DNA of 64,000 bases from Breviolum minutum Mf 1.05b.01 (lineage: Eukaryota; Sar; Dinophyceae; Suessiales; Symbiodiniaceae), in assembly GCA_000507305.1 (NCBI GenBank), contig DF239433.1, forward strand, positions 18,847 to 82,846. The letters run 5' to 3'. Every line of letters starts with the position of its first letter. Within the stretch, counting starts at the first letter, position 1. The notes beneath the pieces were generated by a model. The model was not told where the DNA came from. It ran no database searches and saw only the letters and a program-made list of their open reading frames with translations. The translations under genes and the position numbers were made by a program. Positions 10,153 through 22,106 of this stretch are shown in pieces.

Positions 10153-10508
10153 GTGCTGCGAGTTTTATATACTTGGCACCCGCCAAAAAAACACCACCGG
10201 CTCCTCGTTTTGTCTTCTACGAGCTTCCTGCCGGCACATCCACGTGTCAAAACCCCTCAACGAGACAGTGCCTGAGATGGTTTCCATGCTATAAAAATGG
10301 AAAACTGGCCTATTCAGGTGAACGGTGCACCCCTCCAGCATTTGCTATGAATGTCGACTCTCAAATATCACGCTTGACAACAGATTGACCATCATTTATA
10401 GCCCTTGAAAGTGATGGAGCTAAAACCCACGAAGCAGAAAACACAAAGCAATTCCTGCCAAATGAAAATAGGGAATTTTGAACATCTACTAGGTACATGT
10501 CTGGTCAA

Positions 10509-10709
10509 CTATAGTCTTGCGAAACCTCCATCAACAAATCCCTGGCATCTATATATCCTATGAGCTGTTTGGCCATGCGATTCAAATCCTCCCTTCTTTA
10601 CGGCTTGGCAATTGGTCTGGGGGGTGTCACTTATTAGAAGAACTCACCGAACATGTACTCTGTGCACTCTGCTCCAAATGCGTTCGAGTGAGCAGTCCAA
10701 CTTGCTTAT
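10509..10709 (-). CDS. two candidate exons, unidentified
   Basis: Exon 10648-10709 starts after CTAATTGCAG and ends TCG|GTGAGT. A 31-bp gap containing three stops and ending CCCCCCAG follows, then frame 10509-10616 in phase 0. The junction reads TCS/TNCQAVKKGG. Either this is a very short intron or the two are unrelated. Confidence 0.4.
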
Positions 10710-11209
10710 CTGCAATTAGATACCTTTACATTTCATACATATACATGATGATACACGATGTATGTGTATAATTATACAGTTATGCTAGCAACCTAAGTCT
10801 TATGGTGGACATATGACATAGGTATCAAATTTTGTATAAGCATATCCTTCATATATCAGGTCGTCGTGCAGCTAATTCTGCTTGGCTGCATCTTGGGGCA
10901 CCAACTTCTTCCAAGCATCAATGTTTCAGGGTTGCCAGCAGGGTATTCTTCTGGAATGAAATACTGCCCAGTTATATGACATATATATATATTATATTAT
11001 ATCATATAAACATATATCATACATATATGGGGATTATAACCCATACCATCCATGGGACTGGTATATTGACCTACATTTACCATACAAAATCAACCATCCA
11101 TGGATCGGTAAATATACCACACAGTCGCATGGTTATAGTTTTAATCCCCAAAAATATGGGGGAAGTTTTTCCTGGATCTCCAGAACTCCCAGCACCGGCC
11201 CTTCCTTAC

Positions 11210-11294
11210 CTAACCGCCGCGGCCCAGCGGAACGCCCGGAACGCCCCACCTCTTCCAAGCGCAACCGTTCCGCTTCGGCCGCCTGTTCCGCCGC
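11210..11294 (-). CDS. Glu/Ala/Arg-rich coiled-coil exon with clean splice sites
   Basis: Eighty-five bases between a pyrimidine-tract acceptor CCTTTCAG and a donor TTAG|GTAAGG. It encodes EQAAEAERLRLEEVGRSG and a basic tail. GC-rich codons contrast with the surrounding AT-rich DNA. It resembles exons 7479-7521 and 9367-9466, probably parts of one long coiled-coil protein. Confidence 0.6.
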
Positions 11295-12024
11295 CTGAAA
11301 GGTTCGACGGTTCCGCAGGTTTCGTGGATGTTTTGGCGGCTGGCGTGGGAAGTTTGAAGGTCGTCTGGGAAGTTTGAAGGTCGGTTTGGGAAACAAAACA
11401 TCGGCATTTTTTGGTGACCAAAACTACTCTAGTTGGTGGTTGAACCAACCCCTTTGAAAAGTATTTACTCGTCAAATTGGATCATGAAACCCCAAGTAAG
11501 GTTTTTTTTTAACCACCACCTATAGTATTTGATAGATTGGATTTGTTTTTGCTGTGACCCTGAAACTAATTGATAGATCGGATAGGAAAAATGATCGATA
11601 CATAAATGGATGGATCGATCATACACGCAATGTCATATTGCATTCTATTCTACGAAATCATTCTTACATATCTGATTAGTATGTATTGTATGATATGTCC
11701 CCCAAAAATTCTCTCCTCGTTCCCTACACACAGCAACTCAGGCAATTCATTTCTCGACGTTTGGAAGGGGTTCCCGAAATTTCCTCAAGCAAAGGGGAGG
11801 ATTTTATTGGCATTTCATTCCATGAGCCCCCAAAACTATGAAAAAATAAAGGTTCAAACATGCAAAAACATACAAAAAATCAAACACCTTTCATTTCAGG
11901 AGGTATTTGCCTGCCATATGAAGGTTCTGGCCACCTAAAAACCAGGTAGTTTACCATAAACACCCTCTAAAATTGTAGGTTAAAAGGGCGCCCATGGTTG
12001 GTACATTAACATCCAAACTTTTTC

Positions 12025-12153
12025 ATGGAAGCGAATCCCAACGGACCCCCGGGACCCGGATACGTTGCGAAAGTTGCGACATTAGATACTCAGGTTTTTC
12101 GTGGTCTGTTTAAACGTGGGTCGGACAGTTGGACATTTCTTGGACACATTGAG
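12025..12153 (+). CDS. candidate plus-strand first exon, unidentified
   Basis: An ATG opens 43 codons beginning MEANPNGPPGPG and ending GHIE before a GAG|GTATAG donor or in-frame stop. Composition is coding-like, but the minus strand is also open here and all well-supported neighbours are minus-strand. Confidence 0.28.
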
Positions 12154-12694
12154 GTATAGTATATAGATCACCATATTATACTGGATTACAATATCATTAA
12201 TTATATATGTTGCTGACATTGTCCTTTTGTTGGCAGAACCAACAAATCTTGACCAAACACCTTACCTTGTCAGAAACATGTTTTGTTTTAATGTCTTTCT
12301 TGTGTCACCATCACGTTAAGGGAAATCCTTTGCTTTTTGAAATATATCATCTGATCTAAAAAGGTACTTCCCCGAAGCTTAACATAGCCCCTGAAAAAAA
12401 GATGCTTGGAAGACAAGCCTTTCCTTTTGGGGCCCAGCCTACTTTCAGGGGCGAACTGTTTAAACTTCAGGAGTGTAACTCACATCTACAAATTCTAGGT
12501 GGTTGAACCAACCAACCCAACTATAGAAAAAATATGCACAGTCGTCAAAATTGGATCATTTCCCCACAAATCGGGGTAAAAAGAGTTACCACAAGAAGGG
12601 CCCCCCCCAGCAAACCCTATTTAAAATAACCATGGTTGTAAACGGGTTTAACTAGGTCTGCATTGGCAGCAGCAAAAAATTCGTGTGAAGCTAC

Positions 12695-12916
12695 CTGGTA
12701 GTACCTGAGTTTCTCTTCTTGGGTTTTGCAGCTAGCCCAAGGTTTCTTCAACCGGCACTCAGGGTCATGTCCGTGCTTCCTGCTACATCCATCGCAGCTG
12801 AAAGCGATAGAGGCCGTAGCAATGCACTTCTCGCAGTCATCGCGACACCAAAACATCCCAAAGCTCAGCTTTATTTTTTGCTGTCTGTCCTCGGCCATGG
12901 CTTGGGATAAATCCAC
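12695..12916 (-). CDS. Cys-rich exon, possible zinc-binding segment
   Basis: The frame contains FWCRDDCEKC, then SCDGC, KHGHDPEC and WASC: eight cysteines and two histidines in about 40 residues, spaced as in small zinc-binding folds, though no named finger is matched. It ends CAG|GTAGC, after which a dispersed repeat begins. An internal ATG (12898) could be the start. Both other plus-strand frames are open too, which lowers confidence. Confidence 0.45.
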
Positions 12917-12975
12917 ATATAGTAGTTAGGGGGCCCCATCTCGCATCACCCAGCTACAAATTGGTGGAAACTAAT

Positions 12976-13096
12976 TCAAGCCCGCGCCTCGCGTCGCTCG
13001 CGTTGAGCTCCAAGCTCGACTCCTTCTTTGATCAGAAACCTCAGGTCTAACTGTTGTTTAGCAAGTTGTTCTTCTGTTTGGTTTTTGGAAATGCAA
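12976..13096 (-). CDS. charged exon, possibly the 3' end of a gene
   Basis: After a palindromic element (13112-13205) the frame reads EEQLAKQQLDLRFLIKEG and RERREARA, then TGA at 12976. Strongly charged and helical, consistent with the coiled-coil exons downstream. A GC donor at the end (GCG|GGCTTGA) could extend it into 12695-12916. Confidence 0.42.
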
Positions 13097-13111
13097 ATCT
13101 GTAGGGATCCA

Positions 13112-13205
13112 ATCACCTTATGAGAATGGTACTGGAACCCCTTAAATACTTTTCTGAGGTGATTGGACACCCTCATCCTCTGACAAGGTGATGGGATCCC
13201 TAGGG
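13112..13205. repeat. palindromic element, GGGATCCAATCACC family
   Basis: GGGATCCAATCACCTTATGAG pairs with CAAGGTGATGGGATCCC. Relatives lie at 25108-25221, about 26010-26105, 32059-32169, 56640-56730 and 60250-60315. Confidence 0.75.
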
Positions 13206-14437
13206 AAAGTCTAAAACCTGCTATTAAACCCCCAAATCTGCAATCACATCTCTAGCCAAAGAAACAATGCATATGATCATCTGATGTAATATGTAAACGA
13301 CATGCATACGTACAGGGCGCGCATTTGACACACATATATAGATCATCATATTGACCTCTGACATACGTTAGCTGTTAGCTACAAGAAATCATGTACTTTG
13401 ACGGGCTTAACGTTTCAAACCATTCCTATTTGCGGTTTGGGTCCCGGTGGTTTGGATTCCTGGAATCCCCGAAAGTGAGAAGGATTTCTTAGGGACTCTT
13501 AGGGTACCCGGTTCGAATCCTAAACCGTCGGAATGCAAACCACGCAATTTACAATTTACCAATAGTTGGTTTCAAGTAAAAATTCCTTTTAACATCTTGG
13601 TCAAATTGAATCATCTTGGCAGGGATGGGTGAACATCAAAAGATATTTGAAAACCACCACATGGGTGAAAAATATTAGTTGATTTCGTTGACATTTGAGC
13701 CACGAAAAAACAACTCTTACTTCCCATGATACTGTTTTGTTTATAGGGATCCTTATAATCGTTTACTGTGTGAAATTATCCCCACATAACTGGATAGGAT
13801 ATCATCCCCTATATACAGAAACTGAAATTGATGGTGACCAGATTGATGATCAAGTTAGTTCCAATGGTTCGTGACCACATTATCAAATCCCTCAACAACC
13901 ACCAGCTTCTTCCAAGTGCCCCTTTGGATTTCCCCAAATAAAGGTCACTACTTCGCCCCTAAAAAGGTCACAGTTAAACCAACCCCCTTTTAAGGTCACG
14001 AACGTTACGGAAGAACCTGGTAACCTGGTTCCCGGTGTTTCACCCACCCCCACAAGGCCCTCGCAAGAGTTCGACTCGAGCACCAGCTCTACGAGCGGCT
14101 GGCCCGGGCTCTGGGATACCATTCTCCTGGCATCCATAGGACTGGTTGAAACACCAAACTGCAGGGCAGACACCAATGGGACTGGTTACTGGTTACCTGG
14201 CCTAGAAGGGTTCCCTACATATCTCCCACCGAAAGGGAAGCTCGGAAAATCATCATCGACTCAAAATCCTATACCGTAACATGGGACGAGGATTGGAGAT
14301 TTTCCGATCCATGAATGGTTGATTTTTTATGGTAAATGTATAGGAAATAAGACCATACCGTTAGATGGTATGGGAAGGATTCTCACCGAATACCACCCGC
14401 CAAAATGTACATCTTAAATTTGAACAAGTTTGAATAC

Positions 14438-14591
14438 TTGGAAAACAATCAACCGAGGGGGGTGCAAAAAAATATAAAAGTATTCTTTTGGAAGACATCC
14501 TTTTGGTAGATCAAAATCATGGAGAAGTAGTTTAGATGCTGGCAGTTTATCCACCACATAGGATTCTACATCATCAAAACACAAAGGATCA
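14438..14591 (-). CDS. candidate exon whose acceptor is a MITE end
   Basis: The TTGGTGG-family element ends ...CCACCAATTAG on the minus strand, and the frame opens directly after that AG. It runs 51 codons (DPLCFDDVESYVVDKL near the start) to CAA|GTATTC. The frame is acidic/hydrophobic and non-repetitive. Function unknown. Confidence 0.42.
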
Positions 14592-15022
14592 CTAATTGGT
14601 GGTTTCAACCCATCTCAAACATATTATATAGTCAAAGTGGATCATCTCCCCAGGTAGGGGTGAACATATAAAGTCTTTAAAGTCAACTACACCCCTGAAA
14701 ACTAACATGTCCCCTAAAATGGGACTGTTTCAATAGGAAATACATCTTCCAACCATTGATTTTCAGGGGACATGTTAGTTTTCCGGGGAGTATAGCCTAA
14801 AGATCACGTTTGACGCCACTACGTAGAACTGTGACCAGCAATTGAATTTCAACGAAGCGGAAGACATACAAGGAGTTGAGAGAAAAATAAATTGGATTCT
14901 AGGCCTATCATTTTCAAGGGAAATTTCAGGGACCCCCAATAGTGGGACCCCCATTCCCATACTACTCCCATACCAATCCCATAAGAATCCCTTGAAGTAT
15001 GGGAATGAAAGTTCGTAACTAT

Positions 15023-15124
15023 TGTTGATGGAAGAAATCCTGCACCAGTTGATGTTGGTAGTTTATACCACTATTTACACGGGTTCATACATGTCAGGTG
15101 GTGCAGGATTTCTTCCATCAACAG
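15023..15124. repeat. palindromic introner-like element, GTTGATGG family
   Basis: TTGTTGATGGAAGAAATCC pairs with GGATTTCTTCCATCAACAG. A GCACC box pairs with GGTGGTGC. As in other copies, one end reads GTTGATGG and the other CATCAACAG, that is GT...AG on either strand. Confidence 0.85.
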
Positions 15125-15436
15125 TATCATTTTCCCTAAAAGAGGTGACACTCCCAAGACTACACTATCCAACACCAAAATAGAATTTGTTTGGAAGACT
15201 ACCTACGTAGGGGCCGCAACAAAAACACAGAAACCCTTGGAGTTTTCATTGAAATAGACCAAGTGTTTCAGGGATTCTATGCCTCTGTATTTCTTGGAAG
15301 ACGTTCCCTTGAATGGGTGTATCATATATCGTATATAATACCGCGAGGCAATCGTTGAACGTGTTTTTTTTTCGAAGGGAGAACAAATGATATCTTCTTC
15401 AAATTCACTTAATAGTCGGTGTGAAAGGAAAAACAG

Positions 15437-17111
15437 TCACACAGTCAAGATTGAATTACTTGTTCTTAGTAGTGGTGGTGGTTGCAATTTCAACCCAATT
15501 CCATCCACCTGCAAGAACAAACAACAAATAAGAAACAGCAGTCAAACACATGGGAATTCAATAAAACATGGTTTCCTACTTGGTGCTCAATGTAAGTTCC
15601 ATCTCCCAAAACAACTTCATAAAATGGGATGGGGATGCTCAACACCTCAGCACGTTGTTCTTTCATTATGGAACATGGAAAAGCTTGCCATTCCCTCATC
15701 TTTCACCTATCAAATAAATACCGTCATACGTTACATATTGGAAATGGTCCATGATTAAAATGTTTGGATAGAATGTATAACAAACTTTGAAGCTTTCATG
15801 ACCCACTTGTCATAAACCCAGTTGTAACCAACTTGTACATGGGGGTGAATGTCTGGTTGTGACATCAATCTGCTTTTTTAACAAGCCTTTGACCCTATGG
15901 TCACTGAAGGACTCGGGTTTGCGGGGATCCTTGATGGTCTTCTGGTCGTCCATCTCTTCCCCTTCGTAAGCAAAGTTGAAACTCTCCTGATGCACGAGCT
16001 AACGGCTTTCTTGAGAAGCAACTTGATTTTGCAAAAAATCTGCTTACTGGCATATTGGCTTCAAGGGCACACATTTATCAAACGTCGCTGGGGTTTGGGG
16101 TGAAAGTCATCCCTCTATCGATCATGAGATTCCTCATCTTGGGCCTACAATGATGACCGTCCTGATGAAACAACGTTGAAACGGCGAGTTGCAAAGCAAT
16201 AAGTGTGGTAACAAATCATAAGTTAAAAGTCCCACGAGTCATAAGTGCTTAAGTTCAGGTGTTTCATAGACCTTATGGTTTATTTGTAAAGACAGTTCAT
16301 CATCCAGATCCAGGCAATCATTTTCAGTAGTATACAATATTCATATCTTTTCCATTTTCCAGGATACCTTTTGCGCTGGAACGAAGATGTAAGAAGATGG
16401 AACTCCGATGGGACTTGTATAAGGAATGATTTCGTTGGCACAGATCTGAGTGTGACTGGCTTTAAGACTCCGTTGATTGGGGTAGTTGAGGCTCTGTAAG
16501 GTGCGATATACAAGCATATGATGCCTTGGAAGAGGGTTCCCTGTTCTACTTGACGACATTGGGGTCTACTAATACTTTCTGAATAATTGATTGAAATGAA
16601 TCGAAATGAACATATTCTTTCACATCTCTGAAAATCTAGAAAGAAAAAGAAACACACAACATATTTAAATTCCATATTGCTTCATCAGTATTTTCAAAAT
16701 AAAACATCTCTCTTCAACTCTCAGAACAAATGTATCCTATGATCCAGGAATGTCCTAAGAAAGGGATTTCCCCGATCCAATCCTATGACCGTTTGGGATG
16801 GGATTGAGTCCATCAAATCCTACAAGAACTCGGGAGGGCTCCGGATTCTTAGGGATAACTAGCCTCACCAGCTTTTTCCGTGGTTAAACGACACCCCTCT
16901 ACGAAAATGGTTAGGAAAATGGGTTATAATTTATATACCCTACTTATAAATGGCGTATATTTATGTATTCCTTGGGGTGAAATCACCCACTGATCCTAAC
17001 CTCCTGGGACATCCAAGTGCCCCATGTCATTTATGAATCGTCAAGGTCGACAATGCATCGTACCTCGCTGATGCTCAGCTTCTGTGCCAATGCGGCCTGA
17101 TGGTCAGTCAT
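15437..17111 (-). CDS. seven-exon minus-strand gene model, ~227 residues, unidentified
   Basis: Exons: 17064-17111, 16550-16635, 16368-16524, 16084-16161, 15864-15986, 15580-15699, 15437-15508. The first begins MTDHQAALAQKLSISE and ends GAG|GTACGA. Introns end TTTCTTTCTAG, CCAAG, CATCAG, GCATCAG, GAAAG and GTTCTTGCAG, and every junction keeps phase. The 25-bp gap at 16525-16549 is the weakest join. Exon 15864-15986 is acidic (YEGEEMDDQKTIKDP). The product is soluble-looking. It ends TGA at 15437, but more 5' exons may exist at 17315-17470. Intron 1 holds two palindromic elements. Confidence 0.5.
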
Positions 17112-17314
17112 CTTCTCTCACCCCCGTAGGATTGGAAGGCCGAAAAAAAGGGGGTTCTTTACCATCATTGTACCGAAATAACACCCTTAGAGGTAAGGTC
17201 TTAATCATGTCCTTGGGGAAAGGTGGCATTGTGGTGGGATGAGGTCCCCATAGGTCCCTATTAGGTCCCTCAAATTCCCACAATTTTCTCTCCTCTAACT
17301 AAGGCACAATTCAC

Positions 17315-17466
17315 CTTTTCAAGGGTGTGCATATATTCCCCACAACTACTCAAAGAAAAAGGCATGGATTTTGAGGCTTGCAAAAAGGTCGGGTTACCTA
17401 AGATTCGCATTTGTTTATGTCGGTTGCATCGCCTCAGATCGGTTCGCATCGCCACAAGTTGCGCAG
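17315..17466 (-). CDS. candidate upstream exon, basic
   Basis: An open frame with AQLVAMRTDLRRCNRHK ends GAA AAG|GTGAAT in phase 0, which would join the exon at 17064-17111 through its AGAAG|ATG acceptor. The 5' edge is not fixed. A plus-strand frame also covers this region. Confidence 0.35.
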
Positions 17467-17585
17467 CTTTTTTTGGAAACCTTCGAAACCTCTACTGTCG
17501 GGATTGGATGTTGAGATTCACCATAAAGGACTCAAGCGCGTTTTCTCGATGTGTGAGGGCACCCTAAAAATCTCCAAAAACCCAT

Positions 17586-17690
17586 CTAGTTGGTGGTTTC
17601 AACCCATTTGAAAAATATTAGATAGTCAAAATGGGAATCTTCCCCAAATAGGGGTGAAAATATAAAATATTTGAAACCATCCAGCCATGG
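17586..17690. repeat. palindromic element, TTGGTGG family
   Basis: CTAGTTGGTGGTTTCAACCC pairs with a degenerate TTTGAAACCATCCAG end. The internal TTAGATAGTCAAAATGG ... TTCCCCAAATAGGGGTGAAA block is shared with 39495-39596 and 46002-46102. Confidence 0.8.
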
Positions 17691-18059
17691 TGTGTTGGAT
17701 TATAACGTTGGGTTCCTGGCAAACCCCATCCGATTTGGAAGCTCGGAATGATGTAACGGTGGAATCCCTTTCTGAAAGGACATACAAAAAAACGGAATCC
17801 TTAGGGCAAAACATGCCAACTAAGACAACCGAGTTGAACAGCTGCTTAGCTGCTTCACGCAAGGCCACTTCTATCTGGCTTGGAACATCTCTTTTGAAAC
17901 GTCACCATCTTTTCATCAAGAGGGCTGGTTGGTATTGATGTGTTTTCCTTGAGAAGTTAGTGTTGAGGTGACATGTGAGCAATCTACTTAAACAATCAGA
18001 ATCAAATACAAGGCTGAAAATTAAGGGCTTTTTTGTTTGGCGTTTTGGGTTGCACTAAC

Positions 18060-18229
18060 TTGCCACATGATCTCAGGATATTTTGTGTCTGCCACAGTGG
18101 ACATCAAGTTGACATCGCTATAGAAATCTTTCCCGGTTAATGTGTTGAGAGTCAAGTCTCAGTATTAGGGGCATCGGAGATGATATCAAACGCACAAGCG
18201 GTGTCCCCAGAAACCATGCCCAACAAAAA
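18060..18229 (-). CDS. two candidate exons split by a 38-bp intron
   Basis: Exon 18196-18229 follows CACTGTTCAG and ends GCTT|GTGCGT. The gap 18158-18195 contains CTAAT and ends CTGAG. Exon 18060-18157 continues in the right phase, LTGKDFYSDVNLMSTVAD within it, ending CAA|GTTAGT. A further in-phase exon may start at 17874 after CCAAGCCAG. Function unknown. Confidence 0.42.
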
Positions 18230-18499
18230 CTGAACAGTGGACACGTGGATACAAAACAAATATGCGAATATTGCAGTTTCTCAGTATATAACCACAACCT
18301 TCTGTTGACGCCCACAATAATATACCAAAGTTCAATATTATATATGCAATATATACACAGGTTTAATGTTCACTGCCCTAAACCTAACTGAGCTTTTACA
18401 CCCCCCCGTATGTTTTTTTCTGAAATCATATCTATCGCCCACGATTACCGTAAGCCCAGCCTTGAGTTCAGAGAGCTTGCAAGACTTGGCCTGCTAAGC

Positions 18500-18675
18500 T
18501 GTTGGTAGTCAACCTAGCAACCCCTCTCCCTATAAGGTACCCCACCTCAGAAATAGCCGGCCTTATTTAAGAGCTTATGAACCATCATTTTTTCCCTGAA
18601 TAAGGCCACCTAACCAAATCCTTATTTCTGAGGTGGATTACGTTAGGAAGGGGGTGTAGGTTGACTAGCCATATA
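18500..18675. repeat. palindromic MITE-like element (AATAAGG / AGGTTGAC family)
   Basis: Termini GTAGTCAACCTAG and TAGGTTGACTAGCC are inverted copies. Inside, CCACCTCAGAAATA pairs with TATTTCTGAGGTGG. Relative of 8245-8410. Confidence 0.78.
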
Positions 18676-19504
18676 GTTACAGACAATTTGAGCCACGAAA
18701 AGAAACCTTATTACTTTCCACTATACTTGCTGTTTAATTTAATCCCCACATAAATGGGCAGTACAATCCCCTATAATCCCCAAACAAACAGGATTTTTGT
18801 TCATTGCTCTCATTTAGGAATTGGAGCCCAACTTTGACTGATACTTGATGCACCCCTGATTTTTTGAAACCACTACACTCCCTGAAACTAACATAGCAGC
18901 AAAACGCTCTGAAATTAGGCCGAAACCCAAAAGGAAACAATCGTAATCCATTTTCAGGTGCTACGTTCGTTTTTGGAGGGTCAAGTTGGATTTTAACAAC
19001 TTTTGTGAAACAAATACATGCGGGGTGATTTTTTTCCAGTGAATTTTATGTTTTTTTTCACGCGACTACTTCAAAAAAAAATAGTTCACCCCATTATACT
19101 AATTACACCCACCAAAAAATATCTAAGGGCTGGACACTGATATTTTCGTCCTTTTTGTTGGCAGGAAAGATGCTCGATTGAAAGAAACGAGGTACTCCCT
19201 GAAAACCAACAGCTCGCCCCCCAAAGGACTGGAAGACGTTTCTTTCGTTTTGAAAGGGTCATCCCTTTCTAGGGCGCATTCGTATGCGTTCATTTTTTTT
19301 GGTGGTATGGTTTTTGGTGTTCTTGTCTATTTGTTTTGTTTTTTCTTGGTTATATTAAATGCTACCACCTTTTGACCAGAAGCCGCAACATGGATTAAAC
19401 ATTGGATCATCATCCCCACGGATAAACATCAAAACCCAATATCAAAACTAGGATATGGATGGAGCACCAAAACAAGGCCTGAAAGACTAAACATCAAGAG
19501 ATAC

Positions 19505-19666
19505 GTTTGATGGAAGAAATCCTGCACCACCTGGGATACATAAAACAATTTGCTTAAGGTGGTTGGAAAAAGAAAATATTCCCCAAACGGTGGTTTAATA
19601 GTGATTTACCATAACAAAAAAAGAAACAACCACAAGTAGCTGGTAAGACATTTCTTCCATCAACAG
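19505..19666. repeat. GTTGATGG-family element with an internal insertion
   Basis: The ends TTTGATGGAAGAAATCCTGC and ATTTCTTCCATCAACAG are inverted copies, but the centre is longer than in other members and includes AAACGGTGGTTTAATAG. One terminal G is mutated. Confidence 0.7.
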
Positions 19667-20684
19667 AATGACTCTCAGGGTGTCTGTCATCCAACACCTG
19701 AAAGGAGTATGATAGAATCTTATCCCTGGATTTCCAACAAGAGATCAGGGCAAATTGGCCTAAAATTCCTAAACCTGAACCGCTTGGGCCGGTGAAAAGT
19801 CCCTTCGAATCACCACCATGTAAGGGGTGACAGTTCCTGGCGGCTATCTGGTCGCTATGCCCACAGAGATGCACCCAAAAACATGGTGGATGTTCCAACT
19901 ATCTTAGCTTAGTGGAGGGATGTCTAAAACTGTAGCAACAGTGAAATGAATGATATGACTCCAAACATTGATGCTTATGGGTTAGGCAAACCGCCTTTTT
20001 TACAGTGGAATTTGGTTTGATTAGTAGTGGCCCCTTTGTGAAAAATCAATAGACTATGTTTTTGTTGAAATGAATATTAAATTGATTATCCACTGTGACA
20101 ACCGTTTATGGGGTGTTTTTTGCCCCAAGTTATGGGAATTCCCAACGTTTGCAGGTCGACCCGCGACTATCGGGGTGTGTTGAGTACCCGGCCGGGCCGG
20201 GAAGCAACATATCCTATGGAAAGAGATAAGGAAAATCATCGACTCAAAATCCCACGACGGATCCATGTATATACCTACATGAATGGTTGATTTTTATGGT
20301 AAATGTAGCTAAATATACCATACATGGATACTATTGGAATTAGCTTTTCAGGGGATATGTTAGTTTTCAGGAGGGTATTACAATAGCCAAGGATTTGGGG
20401 GAAGTGAATCACTCTTAACATAGCAACGACTTGTATTGTGCTAGGGTGTCCATATGGAACTTAGTAACTAGTTACTAACTTGGCTTGTTTCACCTATTTA
20501 CGGAACGTAAACAACCTACTTATAAAGGGGGTTAGTCAATCCATTTACTAAGTACCAGCAGGACATCTCAGTAAGGGATTTATATTAACCTTATAAGGAT
20601 TCCCTATTACACGTGGGATGAGTTTATCCCCAATATGAGGCTATCCCACTAAAATTGCTGGTGGTTTTCCAGCAGGACTCTCAC

Positions 20685-21083
20685 CAACCACACGGACCAC
20701 CATCCCCACAAACGACAACCCCGCCATCTTCACTACAAAGCCACCTGCGGTCAACGGCTTCCCAAAGTTTCAGGATTTTTGTCAACAAGACCTTTTCAAG
20801 AAATCATCCCCAAAAGTCTGTCCAAAATAACATCACATCACATCTCAGTCTCAGCCGCCAACGTAACGTTGGCTTCTTTTGGGTTGGATCCTACAGTTAC
20901 ATCTCCTCCTATGTTGGCTTTGTCAGTGGCAACATACTCTCAAAACACCGAAAGCAAAGGGTCAAAAGTCAAAACACTTTTGCCAGCTTGGAACGACAAA
21001 CATGGGATTTGGCTTTGGTTTCAACATTCCTAAAAACTGCAAACACGTACTTGTTGCGTTTCTTCGGGTGATCAGTCCGTTTT
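20685..21083 (-). CDS. three candidate exons, basic then Cys/Gly-rich, unidentified
   Basis: Exon 20978-21083 starts after GTGTTACAG (KRTDHPKKRNKYVFAVF) and ends AAA|GTGTTT. A 41-bp intron ends TTTTGAGAG. The next exon (about 20844-20936) reads VATDKANIGGDVTVG. Exon 20685-20791 (LLTKILKLWEAVDRRW) ends TTG|GTGAGAG. The first junction is phase-consistent; the second needs a non-canonical donor. A plus-strand frame overlaps the region and is judged less likely. Confidence 0.48.
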
Positions 21084-21881
21084 CTGTAACACAAAGTGAC
21101 TGCAAAAACATGTTGAAAATAGCAAGCTAAGCTGCTCCCGAAGCCGAAAAATTCTCGCCTTCAGGAATGTCCTACGAGGTGATGAAACAACATGACAAAC
21201 ATAGATGCAAACACCGGAGATGCATACACCACAGGACTATTTAACAGCTGAGTCGTTTGAAATCCGGAACATCATCTGAACCAAACCTTCAAATTTTATG
21301 GGTTTCATTCTAATTTCTGAATGTGTAACTCCAATCAGGAAAATTCCTGATCCCTCAGGTGACTTTAAATAATTTTAAATGTGACACCCAAGTGACCGCA
21401 AAAAAATATCACTGGACATGATGTGATTGGACATAGATCCGGATCCGGTTGGTTTACTCGATGCTAGCATCCGACTCCAATAAAAAACTGTTTCTGAATC
21501 GAAACGAATCTGTAGACGGCATCTAAGCCCAACAAAGGCCCACACGCAGAGATTAGGACTTGAAAGCGTAGTAACCCCGAACCATACATGTATGGTATAT
21601 GTCCTAAGAATTGGTTGATTTGTATGGTAAATGTATCGGTAAATATACAAGTCCTATGGATGGTTTGGGAATGTGGACTCCATTGAACTAAAAAAAACTG
21701 TTCCAAGAGAAAATCACGGACTCCCAACTTTCCAAAGACCTGGAATTAGGAGGTGTTTTGGGATGCATGCGTTAAATTTACCCCACAAAATGGAACATGT
21801 TAAATTTACCTCCCCCGAAAACCAACGGCTGGAACCAGAACATACCCCCTTTAAAAAAAAAGAACAACATCTATAAACCAC

Positions 21882-22106
21882 TAGTCTTTTGGGCTCAAAA
21901 TGTTGGTTATCGGCGGTGTATATCATCATCTCTAGCTCGGAAGGTACCATGACTTTTCCACCACGCTGACCAAGCTGTTTCTTTTTGGAGATTGATTCGA
22001 ACTCGTGATTTTCCACCACATGTCCCATCCCAGTTGACTCGGTGTCCTCATAGATGGTTCTCACTGGCCTCACCGGTACGTCGAACGGAAAGCAGGCCAA
22101 AGCCAC
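21882..22106 (-). CDS. candidate 75-codon exon, unidentified
   Basis: Exactly 225 bases in phase 0 from CCCGTGTAAAAG|GTGGCT to CTA|GTGGTT. Contains TIYEDTESTGMGHVVENHEF and KKKQLGQRGGK. Mixed charged and hydrophobic composition with good codon variety, and no repeats. The upstream start is an acceptor rather than an ATG. Confidence 0.55.

Noticed and set aside
10173..10388. Plus-strand frame of 71 codons (APAKKTPPAPRFVFYEL)
   Set aside because: Starts with TTG rather than ATG, overlaps equally open minus-strand frames, and neighbouring exons are minus-strand. Kept out as unresolved.
9838..10402. In-frame TAA/TAG (and elsewhere TGA) with coding-like sequence continuing, suggesting a reassigned stop code
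   Set aside because: All three stop codons showed the same effect, so it is not specific. The best genes (50948-51930, 60818-61504) work with the standard code, TAG often coincides with an acceptor AG, and short introns explain most cases.
13892..14176. GC-rich block near 14040-14110 open on both strands
   Set aside because: Three frames look coding (plus EHQLYERLARAL; minus QPLVELVLES), so strand and frame cannot be chosen.
17687..17938. Plus-strand 83-codon frame
   Set aside because: The minus strand here reads EVALREAAKQLFNSVVLVGM with an in-phase acceptor at 17875, which is more convincing.
20655..21071. Plus-strand 138-codon frame
   Set aside because: Overlaps minus-strand exons with splice sites and better composition; Ser/Gln/His-rich like an out-of-frame translation.
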